A DNA stretch of 64,000 nt, taken from NCBI GenBank assembly GCA_964246745.1, contig CAXTRK010000003.1, positions 62,001 through 126,000 on the forward strand, given 5' to 3'. Under the pieces are notes generated by a model. The model made no database searches. It was given only the letters and a program-made list of their open reading frames with translations, and was not told the origin of the DNA. This stretch comes from Lichenicoccus sp964246745 (GTDB lineage: Bacteria; Pseudomonadota; Alphaproteobacteria; Acetobacterales; Acetobacteraceae). Below, piece after piece: positions 41,535-50,316 of the stretch. Both the position numbers and the translations under genes were made by a program. Positions within the stretch are counted from its first letter, which is position 1. Every line of letters begins with the position of its first letter.

Positions 41535-43357
41535 TGTGCGGAATCGTGGGTGTCGTCGGAGGGCGGCCGGCCGCACCCATCCTGTTCGATGCCTTGCGTC
41601 GGCTGGAATATCGCGGCTACGACTCCGCGGGCATCGCCACACTTGCGGATGGCCATATCGAGCGCCGACGCGCCGAGGGCAAACTGGTCAATCTTGGCGA
41701 GACGCTGGAGCGGTTTCCGCTGTCAGGCACGACCGGAATCGGCCATACGCGCTGGGCCACGCACGGCGCGCCGACCGAGGGCAACGCGCATCCGCATGGG
41801 ACCGCACTGGTCTCGATCGTCCATAACGGCATCATCGAGAATCACGCCGAGCTGCGCGCCGAGCTTGAACGTGACGGCCAGGTTTTCACCACCGAGACCG
41901 ACACCGAGACCGTGGCGCAGATGATCGACCGCAATCTCAAACGCGGCATGACGCCGCCCGAGGCCGCGCATGCGTGCCTTGCGCGTCTTGAAGGCGCCTA
42001 TGCCATCGCCATGATCTTCGCCGGCCACGGCGACATGATGATCGGCGCGCGTCACGGCGCGCCGTTGGCGGTGGGGTTCGGCGAGCATGAGATGTTTCTC
42101 GGCTCCGACAGCCTCGCCTTGTCACCGCTCGCGCGGCGCATCGCCTACCTGCGTGACGGCGACTGGACCGTCATCAACCGGACCGGTGCCGAAATGTTCG
42201 ACGCCGACGGAAAGCCGGTGATGGTCGAAATCCGCAATACCGCGTTGGTCGCGGGCTCGATCGGCAAGGACGGCTATCGGCACTACATGGAAAAGGAGCT
42301 GCACGAGCATCCGCTGGTGATCGGACAGACGCTGCAGCACATGATCGATCCCGCGACGCGGCGGGTGGTCATGCCGGCGCTGCCGTTCGATCTGGCAGCG
42401 GTGCCGCGTGTGACCATCAGCGCCTGCGGATCGGCGTTCTACGCGGGCCTGCTCGGGCGGCATTGGCTGGAGAGCGAAGCGCGCGTGCCGACCGACGCGG
42501 ACGTGGCCAGCGAACTGCGCTACCGCGAGGCTCCGCGTGAGCCGGGCGGCCTCGCGTTGATGATCAGCCAGTCCGGTGAGACCGCCGACACGCTCGCGGC
42601 CATGCGTGCCATGCGCGCCGGCGGCCAGCGCATCATGTCGGTGCTGAACGTTGCCGAAAGCACGATGGCGCGGGAGAGCGACGTGGTTCTGGACACCGTC
42701 GCCGGGCCCGAGATTTGCGTAGCCAGCACCAAGGCCTTCACCGCCCAGCTTTCGGTGCTGGCGTGCTTCGCGATTGCCGCCGGACGCGCGCGCGGCAATG
42801 TCTCGCCGGCGCGCGAGGTGGAGCTGGTCGAGGCGCTGCTCGATCTGCCGGGAAAGGCCGTCGAGCTGTTTGCCCGGCAGGCGCAGATACGCCATGTCGC
42901 CGCGATCGTGGCTGAGGCACGCGACGTGCTGTATCTCGGCCGTGGCGCTCATCTGCCGGTGGCGCTCGAAGGCGCGCTCAAACTGAAGGAGATCTCCTAT
43001 ATCCACGCGGAGGCCTATGCCGCGGGGGAGATGAAGCACGGCCCGATTGCGCTCATCGACCGTACCGTCCCGGTGGTGGCGATCGCCCCGAGCGGAAGAT
43101 TGTTCGAGAAGACCGCATCCAACCTGCAGGAGGCACGCGCGCGCGGGGGACGCCTGCTGGTATTTACGGACGCTCCCGGAGCGGCGAGGCTTCGCGGCAT
43201 TGCCGAGGCGATCGTGATCGTGCCTGAAGCGGATAGCTTTACCACGCCGATCCTGCACAGCATCGGTGTGCAGATGCTGGCTTACGAGGTGGCGCTGTTG
43301 AAGGGCACCGATGTCGACCAGCCGCGAAACCTGGCCAAGTCCGTCACCGTCGAATGA
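41534..43357 (+). CDS. glmS: Glutamine-fructose-6-phosphate aminotransferase (isomerizing)
   Basis: GlmS makes glucosamine-6-phosphate from fructose-6-phosphate and glutamine, the first step to UDP-GlcNAc; 607 residues. The N-terminal class II amidotransferase domain starts MCGIVGVVGG, with Cys2 as nucleophile after Met removal. HTRWATHGAPTE and NGIIENHAELR follow. Two SIS domains carry SACGSAFYAGLLG, ISQSGETADT and HAEAYAAGEMKHGPIALID. It is translationally coupled to glmU. Confidence 0.97.
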   Translation: MCGIVGVVGGRPAAPILFDALRRLEYRGYDSAGIATLADGHIERRRAEGKLVNLGETLERFPLSGTTGIGHTRWATHGAPTEGNAHPHGTALVSIVHNGIIENHAELRAELERDGQVFTTETDTETVAQMIDRNLKRGMTPPEAAHACLARLEGAYAIAMIFAGHGDMMIGARHGAPLAVGFGEHEMFLGSDSLALSPLARRIAYLRDGDWTVINRTGAEMFDADGKPVMVEIRNTALVAGSIGKDGYRHYMEKELHEHPLVIGQTLQHMIDPATRRVVMPALPFDLAAVPRVTISACGSAFYAGLLGRHWLESEARVPTDADVASELRYREAPREPGGLALMISQSGETADTLAAMRAMRAGGQRIMSVLNVAESTMARESDVVLDTVAGPEICVASTKAFTAQLSVLACFAIAAGRARGNVSPAREVELVEALLDLPGKAVELFARQAQIRHVAAIVAEARDVLYLGRGAHLPVALEGALKLKEISYIHAEAYAAGEMKHGPIALIDRTVPVVAIAPSGRLFEKTASNLQEARARGGRLLVFTDAPGAARLRGIAEAIVIVPEADSFTTPILHSIGVQMLAYEVALLKGTDVDQPRNLAKSVTVE

Positions 43358-43385
43358 AGCCGGACCACCAGGGAGTTGGCGTCGC

Positions 43386-43742
43386 TCAGTGCATTGTCAG
43401 CCCCGGCATCATGACCTGAAGGTACAAGGTCCGGAACATCCAGGCGGTCAGGCCGATCGACAGGATCAGCAGCGGCACATTCAAGGCGAGCGTCAGCGTG
43501 TTCCAGATCTGCGTCTCGGAGAAATCCAGATGGAACAGGAGCACGAGCTGGGCCAGCACCATGGCGGCGGCAAACGCGGCGACGGAGAGCAGCAGGCCAG
43601 CCGGCGAGAACACGTGGTGCAGAACCAGGAGAAGCGAGATACCGAGCAACGCTGTCGCTATGATGAAGCCGGCAATATATTGACGTGCGTTGGCGAGGCT
43701 GACCTCTGGGTGAACCCGCGGTTCCTGCAGGTGTTGCGTCAT
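43386..43742 (-). CDS. cyoD: Cytochrome o ubiquinol oxidase subunit IV, second copy
   Basis: This is subunit IV of the second bo3-type oxidase, 118 residues with three membrane helices (from YIAGFIIATALLGISLLLVLHH, LSVAAFAAAMVLAQLVLLFHLDF and LILSIGLTAWMF). It is only distantly similar to the copy ending at 5532. The ATG at 43742 overlaps the cyoC stop (ATGA) and is preferred over one four codons upstream. It is the last gene of the second operon. Confidence 0.85.
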   Translation of the reverse strand: MTQHLQEPRVHPEVSLANARQYIAGFIIATALLGISLLLVLHHVFSPAGLLLSVAAFAAAMVLAQLVLLFHLDFSETQIWNTLTLALNVPLLILSIGLTAWMFRTLYLQVMMPGLTMH

Positions 43743-44371
43743 ATTGCTCCCCACAGATAGACGAAACTATAGACAAGGCCCCAGATGACGGCCTGATACA
43801 GCCAGAACACCTTGAGGTTGATAAGCCGGTAGGCGACCTTTGAGCTCAGGCCCCTCCGGCCCACCTGCACCAGCATGACGATCATCCAGAGCAGGCCGAA
43901 CACCATGTGCACGCCGTGCACGCCGAGGATGGTGAAGAAGGCTGACAGGAAGCCGCTTCGTTCCGGCAAGGCACCGCGCGCGGCCAGGCGAAGCAGCTCG
44001 TTCGTCTCCATGCCGACGAAGCCGGCTCCGAGGATGAACGCCACGACCACCCACAGCATCAGCGCCTTTGACCGGTCGCGCTTCAGTTCGACCATGGCCA
44101 GGCCGTAGGCGAGCACGCTGAGGAAGAAGACGACGGTCTGCACATAGGCGAAGACCGGTTCGACCACATCGTGCTTGGTCGGGCCGCCCGCGGCGTTCAT
44201 CGGGTAGCTCAGCACGCCGTAGGCGGCGAACAGGGCCGCGAAGATCAGCGAGTCGCTCAGCATGTAGAGCCAGAAGCCGAGCAGACGCGTGCTCAGCATG
44301 TCGTGCTCGTGGTGGGTGTCGTCCCACAGCTTGATGGCGCCGTCCTCGCCGTGGCCGGTCGTCGTACTCAT
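43739..44371 (-). CDS. cyoC: Cytochrome o ubiquinol oxidase subunit III, second copy
   Basis: This is a heme-copper oxidase subunit III of 210 residues, five helices. Family motifs are LGFWLYMLSDSLIFAALFAAY, GAGFVGMETNELLRLA and GVHGVHMVFGLLWM. The ATG at 44371 is chosen because upstream codons lack similarity and belong to the spacer after cyoB. The protein is clearly paralogous to the 4.5-5.2 kb copy but substantially diverged. Confidence 0.92.
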   Translation of the reverse strand: MSTTTGHGEDGAIKLWDDTHHEHDMLSTRLLGFWLYMLSDSLIFAALFAAYGVLSYPMNAAGGPTKHDVVEPVFAYVQTVVFFLSVLAYGLAMVELKRDRSKALMLWVVVAFILGAGFVGMETNELLRLAARGALPERSGFLSAFFTILGVHGVHMVFGLLWMIVMLVQVGRRGLSSKVAYRLINLKVFWLYQAVIWGLVYSFVYLWGAI

Positions 44372-44408
44372 CAGATCAAGCTCCGATGCATTCTGCGCGG
44401 GGGACGGC

Positions 44409-46508
44409 TCATCGCTGGGGCGGCACGCTCGAAGCGGTGTTTGCTTCGAAAGCGGTGACATGGGAGGGAACCAGCCTGCCGCGTGTGGAGCGCGGCGTTC
44501 GTGCCGAAGCTCTGGCCTCCATGCGCCGCACCTCGTCGCCCGGAATCGTGTAACCCGAATCGTCCTCGAAAGACCGGACGATGACGAGGACGATGATGCC
44601 GACCAGAGAGACCGCGGCCAGCCACCAGATGCGCCAGACCATGGCGAAGCCGAACGCCGCGGAGCAGGCGCCGATCAGCATCGGCACCGGCGTGTTGAGC
44701 GGGATCTCGATGTCTTCGTAATGGCTGGGTGCGGAGCCAGCGAACCCGTGTTCCTTGCGCCAGGCCCACTCGTCACGCGCGTTGATGTGCGGGACGACGG
44801 CGAAATTATAGACCGGCACCGGCGAATGGGTCATCCATTCAAGGCTTCGCGTGGTTTCCCAGGCATCGATGTCGATATGGTTAGCTTCCCGGTCGCGGAT
44901 GCTGACAAAGATCTGCCAGACAAACATCGCGGTTGCGGCGCAGTACAGCGCGATGCCGAATTCCTCGATGATCATCAGCGGCTGCCAGCTCGCGAACGGC
45001 ACGTATTCGAGCCGTCGCGTCATGCCCTCGAAGCCGAGCAAGAACATCGCGGTGAACACGACGAAGCTCGCGGCAAAGAAGGTCCAGAACGCACGCTTGC
45101 CCCAGGTCTCGTCCAGCTTGAAGCCGAAGATCTTCGGAAACCAGAATTCCAGTCCGGCAATGGCTCCGAACAGCGTGACCAGGACCATGCAATGGAAATG
45201 CGCGACCACGAAGACGCTGTTGTGGACCATGTAGTTGATCGCCGGGATGGCAAGCATCATGCCGGTCAGGCCACCGATGAGCAGCATGAACACCGCCGAG
45301 ACCGCCCACAGCATCGGCGCCGGAAAACGCAAGCGTCCGCGGTACATCGTGAAGGTCCAGTTGAACACCTTCACGCCGGTGGGGATGCCGACGATCATCG
45401 TGGTGATGCTGAACAACACGTTTACCGCCGGGCCCGCACCCATGGTGAAGAAGTGATGCAGCCAGACCGACCAGGAAATGCCGGCGATCGCGACTGTCGC
45501 AACAACCATCACCGGATAGCCGAATAGCGTCTTCTCGGAGAAGGTGGGAATGATCTCGGACATCATCCCCCACGCCGGCAGGATGATGAAGTACACCTCC
45601 GGATGTCCCCAGATCCAGAACAGGTCGGTGTAGAGCATCAGGTTGCCGCCGAGGCCCGCGGTGTAGAAATGCGTGCCAATATAGCGGTCAAGGGAGAGCA
45701 GGCCGAGCGCCACCCCGAGCACTGCAAACGCGGTCAACCCGATGATCTGGGTGGTGAGCGCCGTCCAGGTGAACAACGGCATGCGCAGCCAGGTCATGCC
45801 GGGTGCGCGCATCTTGATGATGGTCGCGATGATGTTCACCGCGCCGATCGTTGTTCCCACGCTGGCGATCTGTATCGACCAGATCCAGTAGTCGGTGCCG
45901 ACGTCCGGGCTGTAGGCCATTTCGGTCAGCGGTATCAGGCCGACCCATCCGGCGTGGGAGAAGTCGCCGACGAACAATGACAGCATGACAAGGCCGGCGC
46001 CCACCGCGGTCAGCCAGAGCGCCAGCGCGTTCAGATAGGGAAACGCCATGTCGCGCGCGCCGATCTGCAGCGGCACCAGGTAGTTCATGAAACCGGCGAG
46101 GATCGGCGTCGCCGCAAAGATCAGCATGATCGTGCCGTGCGAGCTGTAGACCTGGTCATAATGGTACGGCGGCAGATAGCCGTGTTCCGCTCCCAGGAAG
46201 CCAGCCGAATGCGGGCCGGCCGCCATGACCTGCTGCGTGCGCATCATCAAGGCGTCGATGAAGCCGCGGAACAGCATCACGAAGCCGATAATCCCATACA
46301 TGATGCCGATCTTCTTGTGATCGACGGTGGTGAGCCAGTCGCGCCAGAGAGGTCCCCACGCACGAAAGTAGGTAAGGGCGAACAGAACGGCCGCGGCGAC
46401 TCCCACCGAGAACACGAAGGCGCCCAGCACGATCGGATCGGTGTATGGAAGTTGCGAGAACTGCAGTCGCCCGAAAATCGGGTCCCAGTGTCCCTGAAGC
46501 TGAACCAT
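44409..46508 (-). CDS. cyoB: Cytochrome o ubiquinol oxidase subunit I, second copy
   Basis: This is the catalytic subunit of a second quinol oxidase, 699 residues. Heme and CuB ligands are intact: SSHGTIM, WGHPEVYF, WLHHFF and HFHCM. The quinone-site residues are also kept (MLFRGFIDALMM, HYDQVY), so it should oxidise quinol rather than cytochrome c. Relative to the first copy the residue after the HFH ligands is Cys instead of Asn, and the C-terminus has an extra Arg/Ser-rich tail. It has its own ribosome binding site (AAGGAGAC). Confidence 0.95.
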   Translation of the reverse strand: MVQLQGHWDPIFGRLQFSQLPYTDPIVLGAFVFSVGVAAAVLFALTYFRAWGPLWRDWLTTVDHKKIGIMYGIIGFVMLFRGFIDALMMRTQQVMAAGPHSAGFLGAEHGYLPPYHYDQVYSSHGTIMLIFAATPILAGFMNYLVPLQIGARDMAFPYLNALALWLTAVGAGLVMLSLFVGDFSHAGWVGLIPLTEMAYSPDVGTDYWIWSIQIASVGTTIGAVNIIATIIKMRAPGMTWLRMPLFTWTALTTQIIGLTAFAVLGVALGLLSLDRYIGTHFYTAGLGGNLMLYTDLFWIWGHPEVYFIILPAWGMMSEIIPTFSEKTLFGYPVMVVATVAIAGISWSVWLHHFFTMGAGPAVNVLFSITTMIVGIPTGVKVFNWTFTMYRGRLRFPAPMLWAVSAVFMLLIGGLTGMMLAIPAINYMVHNSVFVVAHFHCMVLVTLFGAIAGLEFWFPKIFGFKLDETWGKRAFWTFFAASFVVFTAMFLLGFEGMTRRLEYVPFASWQPLMIIEEFGIALYCAATAMFVWQIFVSIRDREANHIDIDAWETTRSLEWMTHSPVPVYNFAVVPHINARDEWAWRKEHGFAGSAPSHYEDIEIPLNTPVPMLIGACSAAFGFAMVWRIWWLAAVSLVGIIVLVIVRSFEDDSGYTIPGDEVRRMEARASARTPRSTRGRLVPSHVTAFEANTASSVPPQR

Positions 46509-46521
46509 AGGCGTTGTCTCC

Positions 46522-47499
46522 TTAAGGCGCGATCGACTCGGAATGTGTCGGCTGACGGCCGCCTTGGCTCCTGTAGCTTGACTTGTCGGTCATCGCGCGC
46601 GGAGTCGTGAAATTCTTGCCCGTGTCGACCTCTGCGACGACACGGTCGAACATGCCAGGTTCGATATGGGAGAAGGAGTAGGTCTTTTCATCCACGTTGA
46701 TCGTGGGCATCGCGAACTTGTTGAACACCGCTTGTGTGAGATGATCGGGCGCCCTCGATACCGCCGTCACCCAGTCCTGGAATGCGTCAGGCGTCACCAC
46801 GTGTGTCTTGAAGCGCATCCAGGAGAAGCCGGGTCCGCTGAAGTCGGTGCTGTAGCCCTCGTAGGTCCCGACTGTGTTCGCCATCATGCTCTGCTTCGTG
46901 CGCATTCCCGGCATGATGTCGATTTCACCCACAAGCTGCGGGATGAAAAAGTCATTGGTGACGGTCGAGGAGGTCAGCCGGAAACGCACCGGCGTATGCA
47001 CGGGCACGACAAGCTCGTTGGCGCTCGCGACATGCTGGTCGGGGTAGATGAACAGCCACTGCCAATCGGTGGTGATAACATCAATGTTGAGCGGTGGCCT
47101 GTCGGCATAGGCGGAGGTGCCGGGAGCAATGACGCCCGGTCCGAACGGATTGGCGGCAAACGTGCCCCTCAGCGAGTAGTAGCCGAGGAAGGCGACGATC
47201 AAGGCGGGAAAGCCCCACGAAACGATTTCGATGGGCAGGGAGTGCGACCACCCAGGAGAGTACCCGCGATTTCCCGCCGAACGCCGATAGCGCCAGATGC
47301 ACCATAGTACCAGGAGAGTGGTCGGACCGATGATCACCATCATCGCGCCAACATCGATCAGCAGCGAATGGAAGTTCGAGATCGCCACCGGCCCTTGCGG
47401 ATTAAGGATCCAATATCCGCCAGTCGAACAACCACTCAGAACCAAGGCGAGACTCAGCCCCGCGAGGCGACCTAATCCAAACCAAAACCGGCCCGTCAC
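46522..47499 (-). CDS. cyoA: Cytochrome o ubiquinol oxidase subunit II, second copy
   Basis: This is subunit II of the second bo3-type oxidase, 325 residues, beginning with a lipoprotein signal whose lipobox is LVLSGC. Two membrane helices and a cupredoxin-like periplasmic domain follow (DWQWLFIYPDQ, FFIPQLVGEIDIMPGMRTKQ). A GTG start at 47499 is proposed because a GGGAG ribosome binding site lies six bases upstream; the ATG at 47595 would place 32 hydrophilic residues before the signal. The C-terminus is longer than in the first copy. Confidence 0.88.
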   Translation of the reverse strand: MTGRFWFGLGRLAGLSLALVLSGCSTGGYWILNPQGPVAISNFHSLLIDVGAMMVIIGPTTLLVLWCIWRYRRSAGNRGYSPGWSHSLPIEIVSWGFPALIVAFLGYYSLRGTFAANPFGPGVIAPGTSAYADRPPLNIDVITTDWQWLFIYPDQHVASANELVVPVHTPVRFRLTSSTVTNDFFIPQLVGEIDIMPGMRTKQSMMANTVGTYEGYSTDFSGPGFSWMRFKTHVVTPDAFQDWVTAVSRAPDHLTQAVFNKFAMPTINVDEKTYSFSHIEPGMFDRVVAEVDTGKNFTTPRAMTDKSSYRSQGGRQPTHSESIAP

Positions 47500-47721
47500 G
47501 CCATACTCCCAAAGATGATCCCAGAGTTCGTTGCCCTGCGTGAACCGCAAGATCGTGAGAGCGACGACTGGCGCGTGCTTTAATCGGTGGGCCAACCGGA
47601 TGCCATAGCGGCCACAGGTGAGACTATTCCCCGGGGACTACAGCACTCCATTGCGGAACTTTGCGCAACCCCCGGGTGCCGGCGCGGCGCTCAGGACACG
47701 GTTTTGTCAGAGCGCGGCGGC
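47500..47721. other. Intergenic region upstream of the second cyo operon
   Basis: This 222-bp gap separates cyoA (second copy) from tspO on the same strand and should hold the operon promoter. I see a small inverted repeat (TTGCG/CGCAA, 47651-47668) but no convincing promoter hexamers and no ORF. Confidence 0.3.
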
Positions 47722-48201
47722 TCATGTGGAGTTACGTCGCCAGACTTCCTCGCTGAGCAGGCCGGCGAACGCCAGCCAACCGACCAGCGGCGCAGCACTC
47801 CAGGCGGCAACGCGGTCGACTTTGCTCGCCGTGGTGACCGCCGCACGTGCGCAGGCGAGCATGCCGGCAACGGTGATGGCGCTGGCGCCGAGGTTTTTCC
47901 GCTTGAAGAACACCCAGGGGTAGCCGGCGATCCCGGCGACGTTCAGCGACCAGAACAGCAGAGCGCTGCTTCGCTCACGGCTCGGCGGCGCCGCGAGCAG
48001 GCGTCCGCCTGAATAGGCCAGCAGCAGGTCGAGGACACTCCAGGCGCCGCCAATCACCGCGCCTGGCGGGGTGAAGCGCGGCTTGTCCAGCCGGGCGTAC
48101 CACAGCGCCTCACGCGGATGCTGTGGGCCGGCTTGGCGGCCGACCAGCGCCGCCGTGGCGACGGCGCCGAGGGAGATGGAAGCGGCGAGGATTGATTTCA
48201 T
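47722..48201 (-). CDS. TspO/MBR family membrane protein
   Basis: This is a five-helix TspO/peripheral benzodiazepine receptor-like protein of 159 residues. Family features are WYARLDKPRFTPPGAVIGGAWSVLDLL, the second-half NVAGIAGYPWVFF, and PLVGWLAFAGLLSEEVWRRN. TspO proteins bind porphyrins and regulate photosynthesis or stress responses in alphaproteobacteria. The start at 48201 (MKSILAAS) is preferred; 48222 is an alternative. Several otherwise conserved Trp residues are replaced, so it is a diverged member. Confidence 0.7.
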   Translation of the reverse strand: MKSILAASISLGAVATAALVGRQAGPQHPREALWYARLDKPRFTPPGAVIGGAWSVLDLLLAYSGGRLLAAPPSRERSSALLFWSLNVAGIAGYPWVFFKRKNLGASAITVAGMLACARAAVTTASKVDRVAAWSAAPLVGWLAFAGLLSEEVWRRNST

Positions 48202-48290
48202 GGGCGCTGCAACGCGCGACAACGCCGCAAGTCGCGCGCTGGCTCCTGATATGCGCTATCGCTGGATGCGCGGCCACTTGGAGAACGCAC

Positions 48291-49103
48291 TTGCCTGCCT
48301 CGCTGAACGTCGAGCGACTAATCTGGCGCGAAAGCGGCTTCACGCGCGCGACACGATGCGTCGCCGAAGAGCTGCCGATCGCCTTCTCCTACAATCGTCT
48401 GGCGCATGCGGTGATGATGGCGACACCCGCCGATCTGGAGGATTTCGCCCGTGGTTTTACCCTGAACGAACGGATTGTCGCGGCCGCTGCTGAGATCGAG
48501 GAGATCGAGATCATGCCGCTTGAGGACGGCAGCGGCATCGAGTTGCGGCTGTGGATCGCGCCGGAGAAGCTGCACGGCCTTGAACAACGCCGCCGCCATA
48601 GTGCCGGTCCGACCGGCTGTGGCCTATGCGGACTGGAAAGCCTGCGCGAAGCGATCGGCGTGCCGGGGGCGCCGGTGCCAACAGGCGGCCGGTTCGATGC
48701 CGCATCGGTGATGGCGGCGATGGCCTCGCTGCGGCCGATGCAGCGTCTCAACCAGGCCACGCGGGCGGTGCATGCGGCGGGATTCTATCGCCCCGGCACC
48801 GGACTGCTGACGCTGCGCGAGGACGTCGGACGGCATAACGCGCTCGACAAGCTGGCTGGCGCGCTTGCCGCCGCCTCGGAGAACCTGTCGGACGGCATCC
48901 TCGTGCTGACCAGCCGGATCTCCGTCGAGCTGGTGCAAAAGGCGCAGCGCATGGGCGTCGTGGTGCTGGCGGCGATGTCCGCACCGACAGCGCTGGCGCT
49001 GCGCACCGCCGAACGCGCCGGAATCACGCTGATCGCGGTGGCGCGCGAAGACGGCTTTGAGCTCTGCACCCATCCCGCCCGCATACGGGACGCGGAACGA
49101 TGA
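48291..49103 (+). CDS. fdhD: Formate dehydrogenase accessory sulfurtransferase FdhD
   Basis: FdhD transfers sulfur from IscS to the molybdenum cofactor of formate dehydrogenase. The 270-residue protein carries the loop with the functional Cys pair in TGCGLCGLES (Cys110 and Cys113). It also has LREDVGRHNALDKLAG and the RISVELVQKAQRMGV region. A TTG start at 48291 is chosen because GGAG lies seven bases upstream and the protein then begins just before the family domain. It overlaps thiO by 4 bp, an unusual partnership; no formate dehydrogenase gene is in the window. Confidence 0.9.
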   Translation: MPASLNVERLIWRESGFTRATRCVAEELPIAFSYNRLAHAVMMATPADLEDFARGFTLNERIVAAAAEIEEIEIMPLEDGSGIELRLWIAPEKLHGLEQRRRHSAGPTGCGLCGLESLREAIGVPGAPVPTGGRFDAASVMAAMASLRPMQRLNQATRAVHAAGFYRPGTGLLTLREDVGRHNALDKLAGALAAASENLSDGILVLTSRISVELVQKAQRMGVVVLAAMSAPTALALRTAERAGITLIAVAREDGFELCTHPARIRDAER

Positions 49104-50104
49104 GTGCCATGGCGCGGGTTCTCGTGCGTGGCGCCGGCGTCGCCGGGCTGGTCACCGCCTTGGTGCTGGCCGAGCAGGGCTTTGCCATCGCCATCGTCGA
49201 GCAGGGTGGACGTGTAGGCGCCGGCGCGTCGTGGCAGGCTGGTGGCATGCTGGCGCCATGGTGCGAAGCGGAAACCGCCCCAGGCCAGATCCTGGATCAC
49301 GCCGAACCCGCGATCGGCTGGTGGCTGTCGCACGCGCCCAGTGTGGTCCGGCGCGGCAGCCTGGTGCTGGCCTTGTCACGCGACGGAGGCGAACTCACCC
49401 GTTTCGCGCGACGCACCACGAGTCATGAGTGGGTCGATGCGCAGGGTATCGCGGCACTGGAGCCGGACCTGGCGGGCCGCTTCGGCCGCGGTCTGTTCTT
49501 TGCGCGCGAGGCACATCTTGATCCGCGCGCGGCACTCGTCTCACTGACCGAGCAGCTTCACGTGCTTGGCGCCCAGATCAGGTTTGGCACAGCGGAGGAA
49601 CCAGAGGGCTTTGACCGCGTCGTCGATTGCCGCGGCCTCGGCGCGCGTCCCGTGCAGGCCGTGCTGCGCGGCGTGCGCGGCGAGATGCTGATGCTGCGAT
49701 GCCCTGAGTTGCGCCTGTCGCGACCAGTGCGGCTGCTGCATCCACGCACGCCACTCTATATAGTGCCGAGAGCCGATCACGTCTTCATGGTGGGTGCGAC
49801 CATGATCGAGAGCGAGCGGCAAGGCGGCATTACCGCGCGGGCGGCGATGGAGCTGCTCGGCGCCGCCTACGCGTTGCATCCAGCGCTGGCCGACGCCGAG
49901 ATCATCGAGACCGGCGCCGGCTTGCGGCCATCCTTTCCCGACAACATGCCGCGCGTGCAGGAAGCAGGCAGGGTGATCAGCGTCAATGGCATGCACCGGC
50001 ACGGCTTTCTGCTGGCGCCGGTACTGGCGGCCGAGGTGGCGTCGCGGCTTGCGGTGGCCGGCTTGCAGCGGCCAGGCGCACTGCATAGCTCTGCGGTAGG
50101 ATAA
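49100..50104 (+). CDS. thiO: Glycine oxidase ThiO (FAD-dependent)
   Basis: ThiO oxidises glycine to the imine used for the thiazole ring of thiamine. The 334-residue flavoprotein has the dinucleotide motif RGAGVAGLVTALVLAEQG, the GASWQAGGMLAPWCEAE segment typical of ThiO, and a C-terminal GAGLRPSFPDNMP region. It is the first of four consecutive thiamine genes (thiO-thiS-thiG-thiE). The start overlaps the fdhD stop (ATGA). Confidence 0.9.
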   Translation: MSAMARVLVRGAGVAGLVTALVLAEQGFAIAIVEQGGRVGAGASWQAGGMLAPWCEAETAPGQILDHAEPAIGWWLSHAPSVVRRGSLVLALSRDGGELTRFARRTTSHEWVDAQGIAALEPDLAGRFGRGLFFAREAHLDPRAALVSLTEQLHVLGAQIRFGTAEEPEGFDRVVDCRGLGARPVQAVLRGVRGEMLMLRCPELRLSRPVRLLHPRTPLYIVPRADHVFMVGATMIESERQGGITARAAMELLGAAYALHPALADAEIIETGAGLRPSFPDNMPRVQEAGRVISVNGMHRHGFLLAPVLAAEVASRLAVAGLQRPGALHSSAVG

Positions 50105-50114
50105 GGAGGCGGTC

Positions 50115-50312
50115 ATGCGCATTGTGGTGAACGGAGCGCCGCGCGAGGTTTCGTCGAGCACCTTGGCTTCGCTTTTGGCCGAACTCGGCTACGGCGAGCA
50201 GCGCATCGCCACTGCCATGGATGGCGATTTCGTCGCCGTTGCGCATCGCCTCGCCCGCGACTTGTATCCGGAGTGCCGGATTGAGATCGTCTCGCCAATG
50301 CAGGGAGGCTGA
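50115..50312 (+). CDS. thiS: Sulfur carrier protein ThiS
   Basis: ThiS is a ubiquitin-fold carrier that brings sulfur to the thiazole as a C-terminal thiocarboxylate. The 65-residue protein begins MRIVVNGAPREV, has the VAVAHR-type segment (FVAVAHRLARD) and ends in the required GG. AAGGAGG precedes the ATG. ThiF, which adenylates the GG end, is not encoded nearby; MoeB may substitute. Confidence 0.94.
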   Translation: MRIVVNGAPREVSSSTLASLLAELGYGEQRIATAMDGDFVAVAHRLARDLYPECRIEIVSPMQGG

Positions 50313-50316
50313 CGGG

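Noticed and set aside
47500..47595. The ATG at 47595 as the start of the second cyoA.
   Set aside because: It would put 32 hydrophilic residues before the lipoprotein signal; the GTG at 47499 has a good ribosome binding site and gives a normal signal peptide.
47500..48300. A possible TPP riboswitch upstream of the thiamine genes.
   Set aside because: The thi genes are preceded directly by fdhD with a 4-bp overlap, and no conserved CTGAGA-type THI-box set is seen in the non-coding DNA before it.
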